DNA from: an uncultured Lachnospiraceae bacterium
Lineage (GTDB): Bacteria > Bacillota > Clostridia > Lachnospirales > Lachnospiraceae
Reading direction: 5' to 3'
Assembly: GCA_947625135.1 (NCBI GenBank)
Contig: CANQNE010000003.1
Coordinates: 33,101 to 97,100, forward strand
Length of the DNA stretch: 64,000 nucleotides
The notes below the pieces were generated by a model. That model saw only the letters and a list, made by a program, of their open reading frames with translations. It was not told the origin of the DNA and made no database searches. The translations under genes were made by a program, and so were the position numbers. Shown here in pieces: positions 41,819 to 49,552 of this stretch (positions are counted from its first letter, which is position 1; every line of letters starts with the position of its first letter).

Positions 41819-43225
41819 ATGGCAGAGAAAAAACCAATTAAAATTACCGAAACCATATTGCGCGACGCCCATCAGTCTTTGATCGCTACCCGTATGACGA
41901 CAGAGCAGATGCTGCCCATCGTGGAGAAGATGGACAAAGTGGGCTACCATTCTGTGGAATGTTGGGGCGGCGCAACCTTTGACGCATCCCTGCGTTTTTT
42001 GAAAGAAGATCCATGGGAACGTCTCCGGAAATTCCGGGACGGATTTAAGAATACAAAGCTGCAGATGCTGTTCCGCGGACAGAACATTCTGGGATATCGT
42101 CCCTACGCGGATGACGTGGTAGAGTATTTTGTACAGAAATCTGCGGCTAATGGAATCGATATCATCCGCATTTTTGACTGCCTCAACGACCTGAGAAATC
42201 TGCAGACGGCGGTGACGGCGGCCAATAAGGAGGGCGCTCACGCACAGGTGGCGCTGTCCTATACGCTGGGGGACGCCTACACCATCGACTACTGGAAGGA
42301 CATTGCCAGACGTGTGGAAGAAATGGGCGCAAATTCTATCTGTATCAAGGATATGGCAGGCCTGCTCCTGCCCTATAAGGCAACCGAGCTGATTTCTGAA
42401 CTGAAGAGCGTAACGTCTCTTCCTATCCAGCTTCATACCCATTATACATCCGGCGTGGCTTCCATGACTTATCTGAAAGCAGTGGAGGCAGGCGTTGACG
42501 TGATCGACACCGCGATATCGCCTTTTGCGCTGGGTACTTCCCAGCCGGCCACCGAGGTGATGGTAGAGACCTTTAAGGGCACAGAATATGACACCGGCTT
42601 TGATCAGAATCTGCTTGCAGAGATTGCGGACTATTTCCGGCCTATCCGTGACGAGGCGCTGGAAAGCGGGCTGCTCAATCCTAAAAACCTCGGCGTCAAT
42701 ATCAAGACGCTGTTGTATCAGGTTCCCGGCGGTATGCTGTCCAACCTGACTTCCCAGCTGAAGGAGCAGGGCGCGGAGGATAAATATTATGAGGTGCTGG
42801 AGGAAGTTCCCAGAGTACGCAAGGATCTGGGTGAGCCGCCTCTTGTCACACCTTCTTCCCAGATCGTGGGTACCCAGTCCGTATTCAACGTACTCATGGG
42901 TGAGCGCTACAAGATGGTGACAAAGGAGACAAAAGACATTCTGACCGGTCACTACGGCGCGACGGTGAAACCCTTTGATCCCGAGGTGCAGAAGAAATGT
43001 ATCGGGGATGCCGAGGTCATCACCTGCCGTCCTGCGGATCTGCTGCAGCCGGAGCTGAAGACACTGGAAAGCGAGATGGAGCAGTATAAGGAGCAGGATG
43101 AAGATGTACTCAGCTATGCGCTGTTCCCGCAGGTGGCCACGGAATTTTTCAAATACCGGGAAGCACAGAAGACAAAAGTAGACGCCAAGTTTGCCGATAC
43201 CGAAAACGGTGCGTATCCTGTATAA
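41819..43225 (+). CDS. oadA: Carboxyltransferase of the oxaloacetate decarboxylase alpha/transcarboxylase 5S type
   Basis: 468 residues: a TIM-barrel carboxyltransferase plus its C-terminal helical part, without the biotinyl domain, which is a separate gene. The metal and substrate residues are in ETILRDAHQSLIATRMTT, VECWGGATFDASLRFL, LFRGQNILGY, CIKDMAGLLLPY and the His pair QLHTHYTSG. It transfers CO2 between oxaloacetate/pyruvate and biotin. Together with the 12S-like first gene this is the 5S-like half of a transcarboxylase. GGGAGGAATATAGATT precedes the ATG. Last gene of the operon, closed by a terminator at 43262. Confidence 0.94.
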   Translation: MAEKKPIKITETILRDAHQSLIATRMTTEQMLPIVEKMDKVGYHSVECWGGATFDASLRFLKEDPWERLRKFRDGFKNTKLQMLFRGQNILGYRPYADDVVEYFVQKSAANGIDIIRIFDCLNDLRNLQTAVTAANKEGAHAQVALSYTLGDAYTIDYWKDIARRVEEMGANSICIKDMAGLLLPYKATELISELKSVTSLPIQLHTHYTSGVASMTYLKAVEAGVDVIDTAISPFALGTSQPATEVMVETFKGTEYDTGFDQNLLAEIADYFRPIRDEALESGLLNPKNLGVNIKTLLYQVPGGMLSNLTSQLKEQGAEDKYYEVLEEVPRVRKDLGEPPLVTPSSQIVGTQSVFNVLMGERYKMVTKETKDILTGHYGATVKPFDPEVQKKCIGDAEVITCRPADLLQPELKTLESEMEQYKEQDEDVLSYALFPQVATEFFKYREAQKTKVDAKFADTENGAYPV

Positions 43226-43261
43226 TAGAACAGCAATAAGACATAAGAACTGAAAAGATAA

Positions 43262-43321
43262 GGGACTGCTGTAAAATGCCGCCGGCTCTGCCGACGATGG
43301 TTTTGCGGCGGTCCCATTTTT
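43262..43321 (+). terminator. Intrinsic terminator after the decarboxylase operon
   Basis: GGGAC at 43262-43266 pairs with GTCCC at 43311-43315, and GCCGCCG pairs inside with CGGCGGT; a T-run follows (43317-43321). Confidence 0.7.
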
Positions 43322-43422
43322 CATCATAGGAGTTGAAAAGCCGCTCTGTACGGGGTTGGACAGTTGAAAACAGGAAATAAAAAACAATAAAATTGGAACT
43401 GTTCTTTTAGGATGGGATAGTG

Positions 43423-43428
43423 TATAAT
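43423..43428 (+). promoter_or_regulatory. Perfect -10 element for the yihY-like gene
   Basis: TATAAT at 43423-43428, preceded by GTG. A -35 at 17-base spacing (TGTTCT, 43400-43405) is poor, and TTGGAA further up is at 24 bases, so the promoter may need an activator or another sigma factor. The ATG follows at 43453. Confidence 0.4.
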
Positions 43429-43452
43429 ACAACTGTCAAAGGAGTTCGTGAA

Positions 43453-44310
43453 ATGTCAGCAGTAAAAATGGTAATGGGTTTTATCAACAAGATTAAAAAT
43501 GATAAAGTGGGCGCTTTTGCCGCGCAAACTGCCTTTTTTACTATATTGTCGGCAGTTCCTTTTTTGATGCTCTTATTGTCCGCAGTCCAGTTTATCCCTG
43601 TCACCCAGAGCGTGCTGGAAGAGGGGATCACCAATTATATCCCCCAGGGACTGCAGCCGATTGTGGTGAGCATTGTACAGGAGATCTATTCCAGATCCCC
43701 GGCGCTGGTGTCCATTACGGCGGTGGTGACGATATGGATTTCCGCAAAAGGGATCCATGCGCTGACGGACGGGATGAATTCCGTCTACGAGATCGAAGAG
43801 AGCCGCCCCTGGATCTTACTGCGCCTGCGGGCTGCGTTCAGTACCCTGCTTTTTTTGGCGGCCATTGTAATCCTGATGCTGCTGGTGGTGTTCGGCACCC
43901 GTCTGGAAGCGTTTTTGTATGAGAATGCGCCTCTGCTGGGACAGGTGCTGGATATTTTTATGTCCAACCGTGTCCTGATCGTACTTACATTGCTGACACT
44001 GGTATTTGATATTTTTTATGTGGCACTTCCCAACCGCCGTGCGACACTGGTGAGCCAGCTTCCCGGCGCTCTGCTCTGCGCGGTATCGTGGATGCTGTTT
44101 TCTTTTGCATTTTCTATCTATGTGAATTATTTCAACGGGCTGTCTATGTACGGCAGCCTGACAACACTTGTGCTGATCATGATGTGGCTGTATTTTTGTA
44201 TGTACTTTATGCTTGTGTGCGGCGCCATCAATTTTTATTTTAATTTTCTGTTCCGGAAGCTGCGCATCCGGATGCGGGAAAGGAGAAGAGAAAAGAAAAA
44301 TCATGAGTGA
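43453..44310 (+). CDS. YihY/virulence factor BrkB family membrane protein
   Basis: 285 residues from the ATG at 43453 (AAAGGAG ahead); an in-frame start 33 bases earlier lies inside the promoter. Six membrane helices. The family sequence AAQTAFFTILSAVPFLMLLL sits in the first helix, followed by VSITAVVTIWISAKGIHALTDG, NYFNGLSMYGSLTTLVLIMM and a final helix with WLYFCMYFMLVCGAINF. Members were once called RNase BN, but that link is withdrawn. They are inner-membrane proteins of unclear function, sometimes proposed as transporters. It is the first gene of a tight run of five (YihY, flavoprotein, cmk, ispH, rpsA). Confidence 0.9.
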   Translation: MSAVKMVMGFINKIKNDKVGAFAAQTAFFTILSAVPFLMLLLSAVQFIPVTQSVLEEGITNYIPQGLQPIVVSIVQEIYSRSPALVSITAVVTIWISAKGIHALTDGMNSVYEIEESRPWILLRLRAAFSTLLFLAAIVILMLLVVFGTRLEAFLYENAPLLGQVLDIFMSNRVLIVLTLLTLVFDIFYVALPNRRATLVSQLPGALLCAVSWMLFSFAFSIYVNYFNGLSMYGSLTTLVLIMMWLYFCMYFMLVCGAINFYFNFLFRKLRIRMRERRREKKNHE

Positions 44311-45580
44311 CAACAGGAGGGAGATCCTGATCGCAGGCGGCGGCGCGGCAGGCATGATGGCGGCATTGGCCGCAGCCGGACACGGAGCGGCGGTGACGCT
44401 GATCGAAAAGAACGAAAAGCTGGGGAAAAAGCTGTTTATCACCGGAAAAGGCCGGTGCAATGTGACCAATGCCGCAGATATGGACGAGGTGTTTCAAAAT
44501 GTAGTCAGCAATCCCAGATTTTTATACAGCGCTTTTTCTTGTTTTGACAATCAGGCGCTGATGGCGCTGCTGGAAAGGCTGGGAGTCAGACTGAAGGTGG
44601 AACGGGGCAACAGGGTGTTCCCTGTGTCCGATCATTCTTCAGACATTATCCGGGCGCTGGAAAGAGAACTGAGACGTTTGGGCGTGAAGATCCTGCTTCA
44701 GAGGGAGGTGAACGCGCTTGTCACAGAGACACTGCCGGAGGACTCCGGCAGGAGGGTGACGGGGGTGCGCCTGCGGGACGGACAAGTCCTCCGGGGCGAT
44801 GGGGTGATCCTGGCCTGCGGCGGGTTGTCCTACCCTTCCACAGGCTCAACCGGAGACGGATACCGGCTGGCGGCGGAAACCGGACATCAGATCAGGGACT
44901 GCGTACCCGCTCTGGTGCCGCTGGAGGTGCAGGAGACGGAGGCGGCCAGCCTGCAGGGACTGACGCTGAAAAACGTGTCGATATCTTTGCTGTCCGGAAA
45001 AAAATGCCTGTATCAGGGGTTCGGAGAGATGCTGTTCACCCATTTCGGCGTCAGCGGCCCGCTGATTTTAAGCGCCAGCAGTTATGCCAGCCGGATGCTT
45101 CCTCAGGAGCGGTTAAAGCTGATCATCGATCTGAAACCCGCGCTGACGGAGGAACAGCTGCATAAACGGATTCTGCGGGAGTTTTCTCAGGCAAGGAACA
45201 GGCAGCTCAAAAACGTGATCTCCTCCCTTTATCCGGGAAAGCTGCTTCCGGTGATCCTGTCCCGGAGCGGGGTGTCCCCGGAAAAGCAGGTCAATGAGGT
45301 CACAAAAGAGGAGCGGTCGCGGCTTGTGGAGGTTACAAAGAGATTCTCTTTTACCATCACGGGAACAAGAGGTTATCAGGAAGCGATCATCACACAGGGC
45401 GGGGTGTCCGTAAGACAGGTAGATCCCGCCACCATGGAATCAAAACTGGTAAAAAGTTTATATTTTGCCGGAGAAATGCTGGATCTGGATGCCCTGACCG
45501 GCGGTTATAACCTGCAGATCGCATGGTCCACCGCTTATCTTGCAGGCAGTTCTGCGGCATCGGAACGGAGGAAAGTATGA
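44303..45580 (+). CDS. HI0933-like (BaiN/aminoacetone oxidase) flavoprotein
   Basis: 425 residues from the ATG at 44303, overlapping the previous gene by 8 bases. FAD-binding dinucleotide fold with GGGAAG at the N terminus (EILIAGGGAAGMMAALAAAG), then the family motif KLFITGKGRCNVTN, the second sugar/phosphate motif CGGLSYPSTGSTGDGY, and the C-terminal LYFAGEMLDLDALTGGYNLQ. It is a cytoplasmic FAD enzyme. Homologues include BaiN, implicated in bile-acid dehydroxylation, but most members are conserved housekeeping proteins of unknown substrate, and this position upstream of cmk is conserved in Clostridia. A bile-acid role is not supported by the context. The stop overlaps the cmk ATG (ATGA). 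Confidence 0.9.
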   Translation: MSDNRREILIAGGGAAGMMAALAAAGHGAAVTLIEKNEKLGKKLFITGKGRCNVTNAADMDEVFQNVVSNPRFLYSAFSCFDNQALMALLERLGVRLKVERGNRVFPVSDHSSDIIRALERELRRLGVKILLQREVNALVTETLPEDSGRRVTGVRLRDGQVLRGDGVILACGGLSYPSTGSTGDGYRLAAETGHQIRDCVPALVPLEVQETEAASLQGLTLKNVSISLLSGKKCLYQGFGEMLFTHFGVSGPLILSASSYASRMLPQERLKLIIDLKPALTEEQLHKRILREFSQARNRQLKNVISSLYPGKLLPVILSRSGVSPEKQVNEVTKEERSRLVEVTKRFSFTITGTRGYQEAIITQGGVSVRQVDPATMESKLVKSLYFAGEMLDLDALTGGYNLQIAWSTAYLAGSSAASERRKV

Positions 45581-46251
45581 GTATCAGTATTGCGATAGAC
45601 GGCCCCGCCGGAGCGGGCAAAAGCACCATTGCCAGAAAGCTGGCAGAGAAGCTGGGTTATATCTATGTGGATACAGGCGCGATGTATCGGGCTATGGGCT
45701 GCTATTTTTCCGGCCTTGGCGTGAAGAAGGAGGATGCCGAGGCGATGAGACGCCTCTGTGGACAGGCGGATATTGAAATTCGTTATGAACAGGGCGTTCA
45801 GCAGGTCATCCTGAACGGGGAAAATGTCAACGACCAGATACGCACAGAGGAAGCGGGCCTGATGGCCTCTGCCTGCGCCAAAATCAAAGAGGTGCGGGAA
45901 AAACTGGTAAATCTGCAGCGGGCATTGGCGGCAAAGGCCGATGTGGTGATGGACGGCAGGGATATCGGCACATACGTGCTGCCGGATGCGGATCTGAAAA
46001 TTTACCTGACTGCTTCCGTGCAGGTCCGCGCCCAGCGCAGATACCGGGAACTGATGGAGAAGAAGGAGCCCTGCAGCCTTTCGGAGGTGGAGCAGGATAT
46101 CATTGCAAGAGACGAGCAGGATATGAATCGGCAGATCTCGCCTCTTCGTCAGGCGAAGGATGCCGTTCTTCTGGATTCCTCCGATCTGACGGTGGAGCAG
46201 GTGCTGGAAAAAATGTGTCGACTGGCTGAGTCGGCCGGGGCTCGGATTTAA
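45577..46251 (+). CDS. cmk: Cytidylate kinase
   Basis: 224 residues from the ATG at 45577, overlapping the flavoprotein stop by four bases with CGGAGGA upstream. It phosphorylates CMP and dCMP. The P-loop is IDGPAGAGKST, the CMP-binding region includes YIYVDTGAMYRAM, and the lid includes VMDGRDIGTYVLPDADLKIYL (first part conserved). GRDIGT and the D-x-x-R loop near SVQVRAQRR are intact. ispH follows after 15 bases. Confidence 0.96.
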   Translation: MSISIAIDGPAGAGKSTIARKLAEKLGYIYVDTGAMYRAMGCYFSGLGVKKEDAEAMRRLCGQADIEIRYEQGVQQVILNGENVNDQIRTEEAGLMASACAKIKEVREKLVNLQRALAAKADVVMDGRDIGTYVLPDADLKIYLTASVQVRAQRRYRELMEKKEPCSLSEVEQDIIARDEQDMNRQISPLRQAKDAVLLDSSDLTVEQVLEKMCRLAESAGARI

Positions 46252-46266
46252 AGAAGGGATGATAGA

Positions 46267-47151
46267 TTGAGAGAGGTAATTCTGGCAAAGACGGCCGGAT
46301 TCTGCTTTGGTGTAGAGCAGGCTGTACAGACGGTATACCGGCAGGCGGAAGAAAAGGAGAAGTCCGGCGTACAGAAGGATATGCCGGTATATACTTACGG
46401 CCCCATTATCCACAACGATGAAGTGGTGGCGGATCTGCGAAAAAAGGGCGTAAAGATACTGGAGGAGGGATCGGCGCCGAAGGGGGAACAAAAGGGGTCT
46501 CCCGGCACGGTCGTCATCCGTTCCCATGGGATTTCCAAAGCGGAATATGAGGCACTTTCCAGTGCGGGATGGCACTGCGTGGACGCGACCTGCCCCTTTG
46601 TAAAAAAAATCCACAGGATCGTTTCAGAGGAGAGCAGAAAGGGCAGTTTTATCATCATCATCGGAAATGCCGACCATCCGGAGGTAAAAGGGATCCGGGG
46701 ATGGGTGGAAACAGAAGCCGCAGTGATCGAAACCGAGGAAGAAGCAGAGAAATTTTTCCTGAAAAAGCCCATGGACATCTGCGTTGTGTCCCAGACGACA
46801 TTTAACAACAACAAATTTAAAGATTTAGTTGAAATTCTTAAAAAAAAGGGGTACAATATTAAATGTGTGAAAACGATTTGTAACGCAACCGAAGAGCGAC
46901 AGCGTGAGGCACGGCAGATTGCAAAAAAAGTAGAGGCTATGATTGTCATCGGAGGCAGGCATAGTTCCAATACGCAGAAGTTATACGAGATATGTAAACA
47001 GGAATGCAAAAACACCTATTACATTCAGACACTGCGCGATTTGGATGTTCAAAGTATGCAGGGCTACAACAGTATCGGTATCACCGCCGGGGCTTCAACC
47101 CCAAAGAAAATTATCGAGGAGGTTCAAAAGAATGTCAGAAATGAATTTTGA
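46267..47151 (+). CDS. ispH: 4-hydroxy-3-methylbut-2-enyl diphosphate reductase
   Basis: 294 residues. IspH makes IPP and DMAPP from HMBPP in the MEP isoprenoid pathway with a 4Fe-4S cluster. The three cluster cysteines are in AGFCFGVEQAV, DATCPFVKKIH and TICNATEERQ; the HxG motif is SHG; the catalytic SQTTFNNNKF and the C-terminal SIGITAGASTPKKIIEEVQ are intact. The start is TTG at 46267 with AGAAGGGAT ahead; no ATG fits. Its 3' end overlaps the start of rpsA by 20 bases, so the two are translationally coupled. In some Clostridia they are fused into one polypeptide. Confidence 0.96.
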   Translation: MREVILAKTAGFCFGVEQAVQTVYRQAEEKEKSGVQKDMPVYTYGPIIHNDEVVADLRKKGVKILEEGSAPKGEQKGSPGTVVIRSHGISKAEYEALSSAGWHCVDATCPFVKKIHRIVSEESRKGSFIIIIGNADHPEVKGIRGWVETEAAVIETEEEAEKFFLKKPMDICVVSQTTFNNNKFKDLVEILKKKGYNIKCVKTICNATEERQREARQIAKKVEAMIVIGGRHSSNTQKLYEICKQECKNTYYIQTLRDLDVQSMQGYNSIGITAGASTPKKIIEEVQKNVRNEF

Positions 47152-48376
47152 ACAAATGCTGGAGGAATCGTTAAAGACGATTCATAACGGAGAAATCGTG
47201 GAGGGGACCGTAATTGGTGTAAAAGAAGATGAAATCATCTTGAATATAGGTTACAAAGCGGATGGTATTATCGCACGGAATGATTATACCAACGTACCGG
47301 ACGCCGATCTGCGAGAGATTGTGCATGTAGGCGATACCATGGAGGCCAAGGTGCTGAAGGTCAATGACGGAGATGGACAGGTAGCGTTGTCCTACAAAGC
47401 GATCGCAGCCGAACGGGGCAATGAGAAGCTGGAAGCCGCTTTCAATGAAGGTACAGTGATCAAGGCGCCGGTGGTACAGGTGCTGAACGGCGGACTCAGC
47501 GCAGTGTTTGAGGAGTCCCGGATTTTTATTCCCGCAAGTCTGGTATCAGATACTTATGAAAAGGATCTGTCAAAATATGCCGGACAGGAGATCGAATTTA
47601 AGATCATAGAGTTCAACCCGAAGAAGAGAAGAGTCATCGGTGACAGAAAGCAGCTGATCATCGAACAGAAGGAAAAGATGGCACAGGAACTCCTTCAGCG
47701 GATCTCCGTGGGTGATGTAGTAGAGGGCGTTGTGAAAAATGTAACAGACTTTGGCGCTTTTGTAGATCTGGGCGGTCTGGACGGATTGTTACATATCTCT
47801 GAGATGTCTTGGGGCCGTGTGGAAAATCCGAAGAAGCTGTTTAAATCCGGGGAGACCCTCCGGGTATTTATCAAGGACATCAATGACAGGAGGATTGCGC
47901 TGAGCCTGAAGTTTGATGAGACCAATCCATGGATCAACGCAGAAGAAAAATATGCGGTTGGCAATGTCGTAAAAGGAAAGATCGCACGTATGACGGATTT
48001 CGGCGCCTTCGTGGAGCTTGAGCCCGGCGTGGACGCACTTCTTCATGTTTCCCAGATTTCCCGGGCGCATGTGGAGAAGCCCTCCGATGTGCTGAAGGTA
48101 GGACAGGAAGTAGAGGTAAAGATCATTGCGTTCAATGCTGAATCCAAAAAGATCAGCCTGAGCATGAAAGCGCTGGAGGCAGGGGCGGCTGAACCTGCTT
48201 TGGAGGCGGCTGCTGATACGGAGGAGACAGAAACAGTATATTCCGATACAGAGGAAACTGCAGAGGCTCCCGAGGCAGAGACGCCGGAAGCGGAAGTACC
48301 TGAGGCAGAAGCGCCTGAAGCAGAGGCGGAGGAAACCGCCGCAGAAGAAACAAGTGAAGAGACGCCGGAGAATTGA
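47132..48376 (+). CDS. rpsA: 30S ribosomal protein S1, four-domain form
   Basis: 414 residues from the ATG at 47132, with GAGGAGG 9 bases upstream inside ispH. Four S1 (OB-fold) RNA-binding domains: about 18-85, 102-168, 188-255 (VVEGVVKNVTDFGAFVDLGG) and 272-342 (VVKGKIARMTDFGAFVELEP). The last two are the best matches; the first two are the diverged clostridial type. The C-terminal 65 residues are acidic, with a PEAEAPEAEA-type repeat. It helps the ribosome bind mRNA, although in low-GC Gram-positives its role is weaker than in E. coli. A 15-pair terminator follows. Confidence 0.95.
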   Translation: MSEMNFEQMLEESLKTIHNGEIVEGTVIGVKEDEIILNIGYKADGIIARNDYTNVPDADLREIVHVGDTMEAKVLKVNDGDGQVALSYKAIAAERGNEKLEAAFNEGTVIKAPVVQVLNGGLSAVFEESRIFIPASLVSDTYEKDLSKYAGQEIEFKIIEFNPKKRRVIGDRKQLIIEQKEKMAQELLQRISVGDVVEGVVKNVTDFGAFVDLGGLDGLLHISEMSWGRVENPKKLFKSGETLRVFIKDINDRRIALSLKFDETNPWINAEEKYAVGNVVKGKIARMTDFGAFVELEPGVDALLHVSQISRAHVEKPSDVLKVGQEVEVKIIAFNAESKKISLSMKALEAGAAEPALEAAADTEETETVYSDTEETAEAPEAETPEAEVPEAEAPEAEAEETAAEETSEETPEN

Positions 48377-48431
48377 TCCGGGCCGGGCGCAGGACAGCGA
48401 AGCGTCCGGATGTCGTGAGTAAATGAGATGA

Positions 48432-48472
48432 AAAAAAGATAGAATGGCAAAGATGCACATTCTATCTTTTTT
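48432..48472. terminator. Strong bidirectional terminator
   Basis: AAAAAAGATAGAATG (48432-48446) pairs perfectly with CATTCTATCTTTTTT (48458-48472) around an 11-base loop. The A and T runs serve both strands, fitting its place between rpsA and the convergent RNase H-fold gene. Confidence 0.93.
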
Positions 48473-48496
48473 CGCAATAATTCATGTCAGTCCATG

Positions 48497-49489
48497 TTAG
48501 CGCCTGAACAGCCACTGCAGGGTCTGGCCGGCGATCAGGAGGGCGTTGCGCTCATTAGAAAGAAGCTGCCGGCCGACAGATAGTTTCCTGCGGCATGTCT
48601 CCGGCGTGGCAGGCAGGGCATTGGAAGGCTTTGTGAGCCTGGCCAGTTTTTTATGGATGAGCAGCTGTTCATCAGGAAGATACATATAATTTTCATGGTC
48701 GGGCAGATATAGATAAATGCTGCCGTCTTTTATGGGAAAGAAAAGTGTAAGGGTTCTTTCCTCCAGCTGCAGCGATACCTGAGGGCAGACATAGCGGACG
48801 GCTTTTGGCACCGGGGCAGATAGCTGATATTGAAAGGTACACTGCCTGTCATCAGCGCTGCCCTTCAGAAAGCTGTAATTTCCGGAGACTGCGTCAGGAT
48901 AGGCCAGCATGGCTGTACAGACGGTCATCCCCTCAACGTCTTCCCTGTTGTGCAGAAGAAGCGCGGAGAGAAGTTCCCTGTCCTGGTTTTTCTGGTACCG
49001 GCGGTAAACTGTGATCAGCTCTTTGCCGTTGTAGCAGTCGTCCCGGTACAGGCCGAGCCAGCGTTCCACATCCGCCTGCCTGAGCTGAGGGAGCGCAAGC
49101 AGCTTCCGGAGGGGTTTCAGTTCCCGGTAAAGATCTGTCATGGGCAGGGGCTGAAAAGCATCCGGCAGAAGATACGCCCGGCATTTCTGCCGCAGATAGG
49201 GAAGGTCGAAGGATGCGCCGTTGTAGGAGACAAGAAGCCGGCAATCCTTCACAACCGATAAAAACTGCTCCAGAATCGCAAATTCTTCAGAAGAGTTTTG
49301 GGCAAACCACTGACGGAGAATCCATTGCCCCTGTTCTTCACGGGCGCAGCCGATCAGGTAGAGATGAGAACGCTCCGGGGAAAGGCCGGTTGTCTCAATG
49401 TCGAAGAATAAGATTTTTTCGGGATTCTCAGACAGATATCGAATGTCAGGCGGATTTATGATGTATTCAGTTTTCAGCAAATGATTCAT
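48497..49489 (-). CDS. RNase H-fold DEDD exonuclease-like protein (YprB-type)
   Basis: 330 residues from the ATG at 49489 (AAAGG ahead). The frame is open far into rnfC on the opposite strand, but that part has no start and no coding character. The N-terminal domain (about 25-200) is a DnaQ-like exonuclease: ILFFDIETTGLSPE holds the D-x-E pair, VSYNGASFDLPYL the second Asp, and HNREDVEGM the last Asp. Three of the four DEDD positions are clear. The C-terminal 120 residues are strand-rich and not recognised. YprB-like proteins are annotated as ribonuclease H-like; the substrate is unknown. The gene is convergent with rpsA and divergent from rnfC. Confidence 0.82.
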   Translation of the reverse strand: MNHLLKTEYIINPPDIRYLSENPEKILFFDIETTGLSPERSHLYLIGCAREEQGQWILRQWFAQNSSEEFAILEQFLSVVKDCRLLVSYNGASFDLPYLRQKCRAYLLPDAFQPLPMTDLYRELKPLRKLLALPQLRQADVERWLGLYRDDCYNGKELITVYRRYQKNQDRELLSALLLHNREDVEGMTVCTAMLAYPDAVSGNYSFLKGSADDRQCTFQYQLSAPVPKAVRYVCPQVSLQLEERTLTLFFPIKDGSIYLYLPDHENYMYLPDEQLLIHKKLARLTKPSNALPATPETCRRKLSVGRQLLSNERNALLIAGQTLQWLFRR

Positions 49490-49516
49490 CGCCTTTCTTA
49501 TGGTAATAACAGGTAT

Positions 49517-49525
49517 ATTGTAACA
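49517..49525 (-). promoter_or_regulatory. Extended -10 element for the RNase H-fold gene
   Basis: On the minus strand TGT (49525-49523) precedes TACAAT (49522-49517). No good -35. The 63-base divergent gap 49490-49552 also must hold the rnf promoter; a CATAAT at 49524-49529 on the plus strand is the best candidate, but its -35 is poor. Confidence 0.35.
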
Positions 49526-49552
49526 TAATTTTTTCAGAAGGGAAGGAATTAT

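Noticed and set aside
41777..43432. 551-codon minus-strand frame opposite oadA
   Set aside because: It is the complement of a gene with clear family motifs and has no recognisable protein features.
44303..45580. Bile-acid dehydroxylation role for the HI0933-like flavoprotein
   Set aside because: No other bai genes are present, and the gene sits in the conserved cmk neighbourhood.
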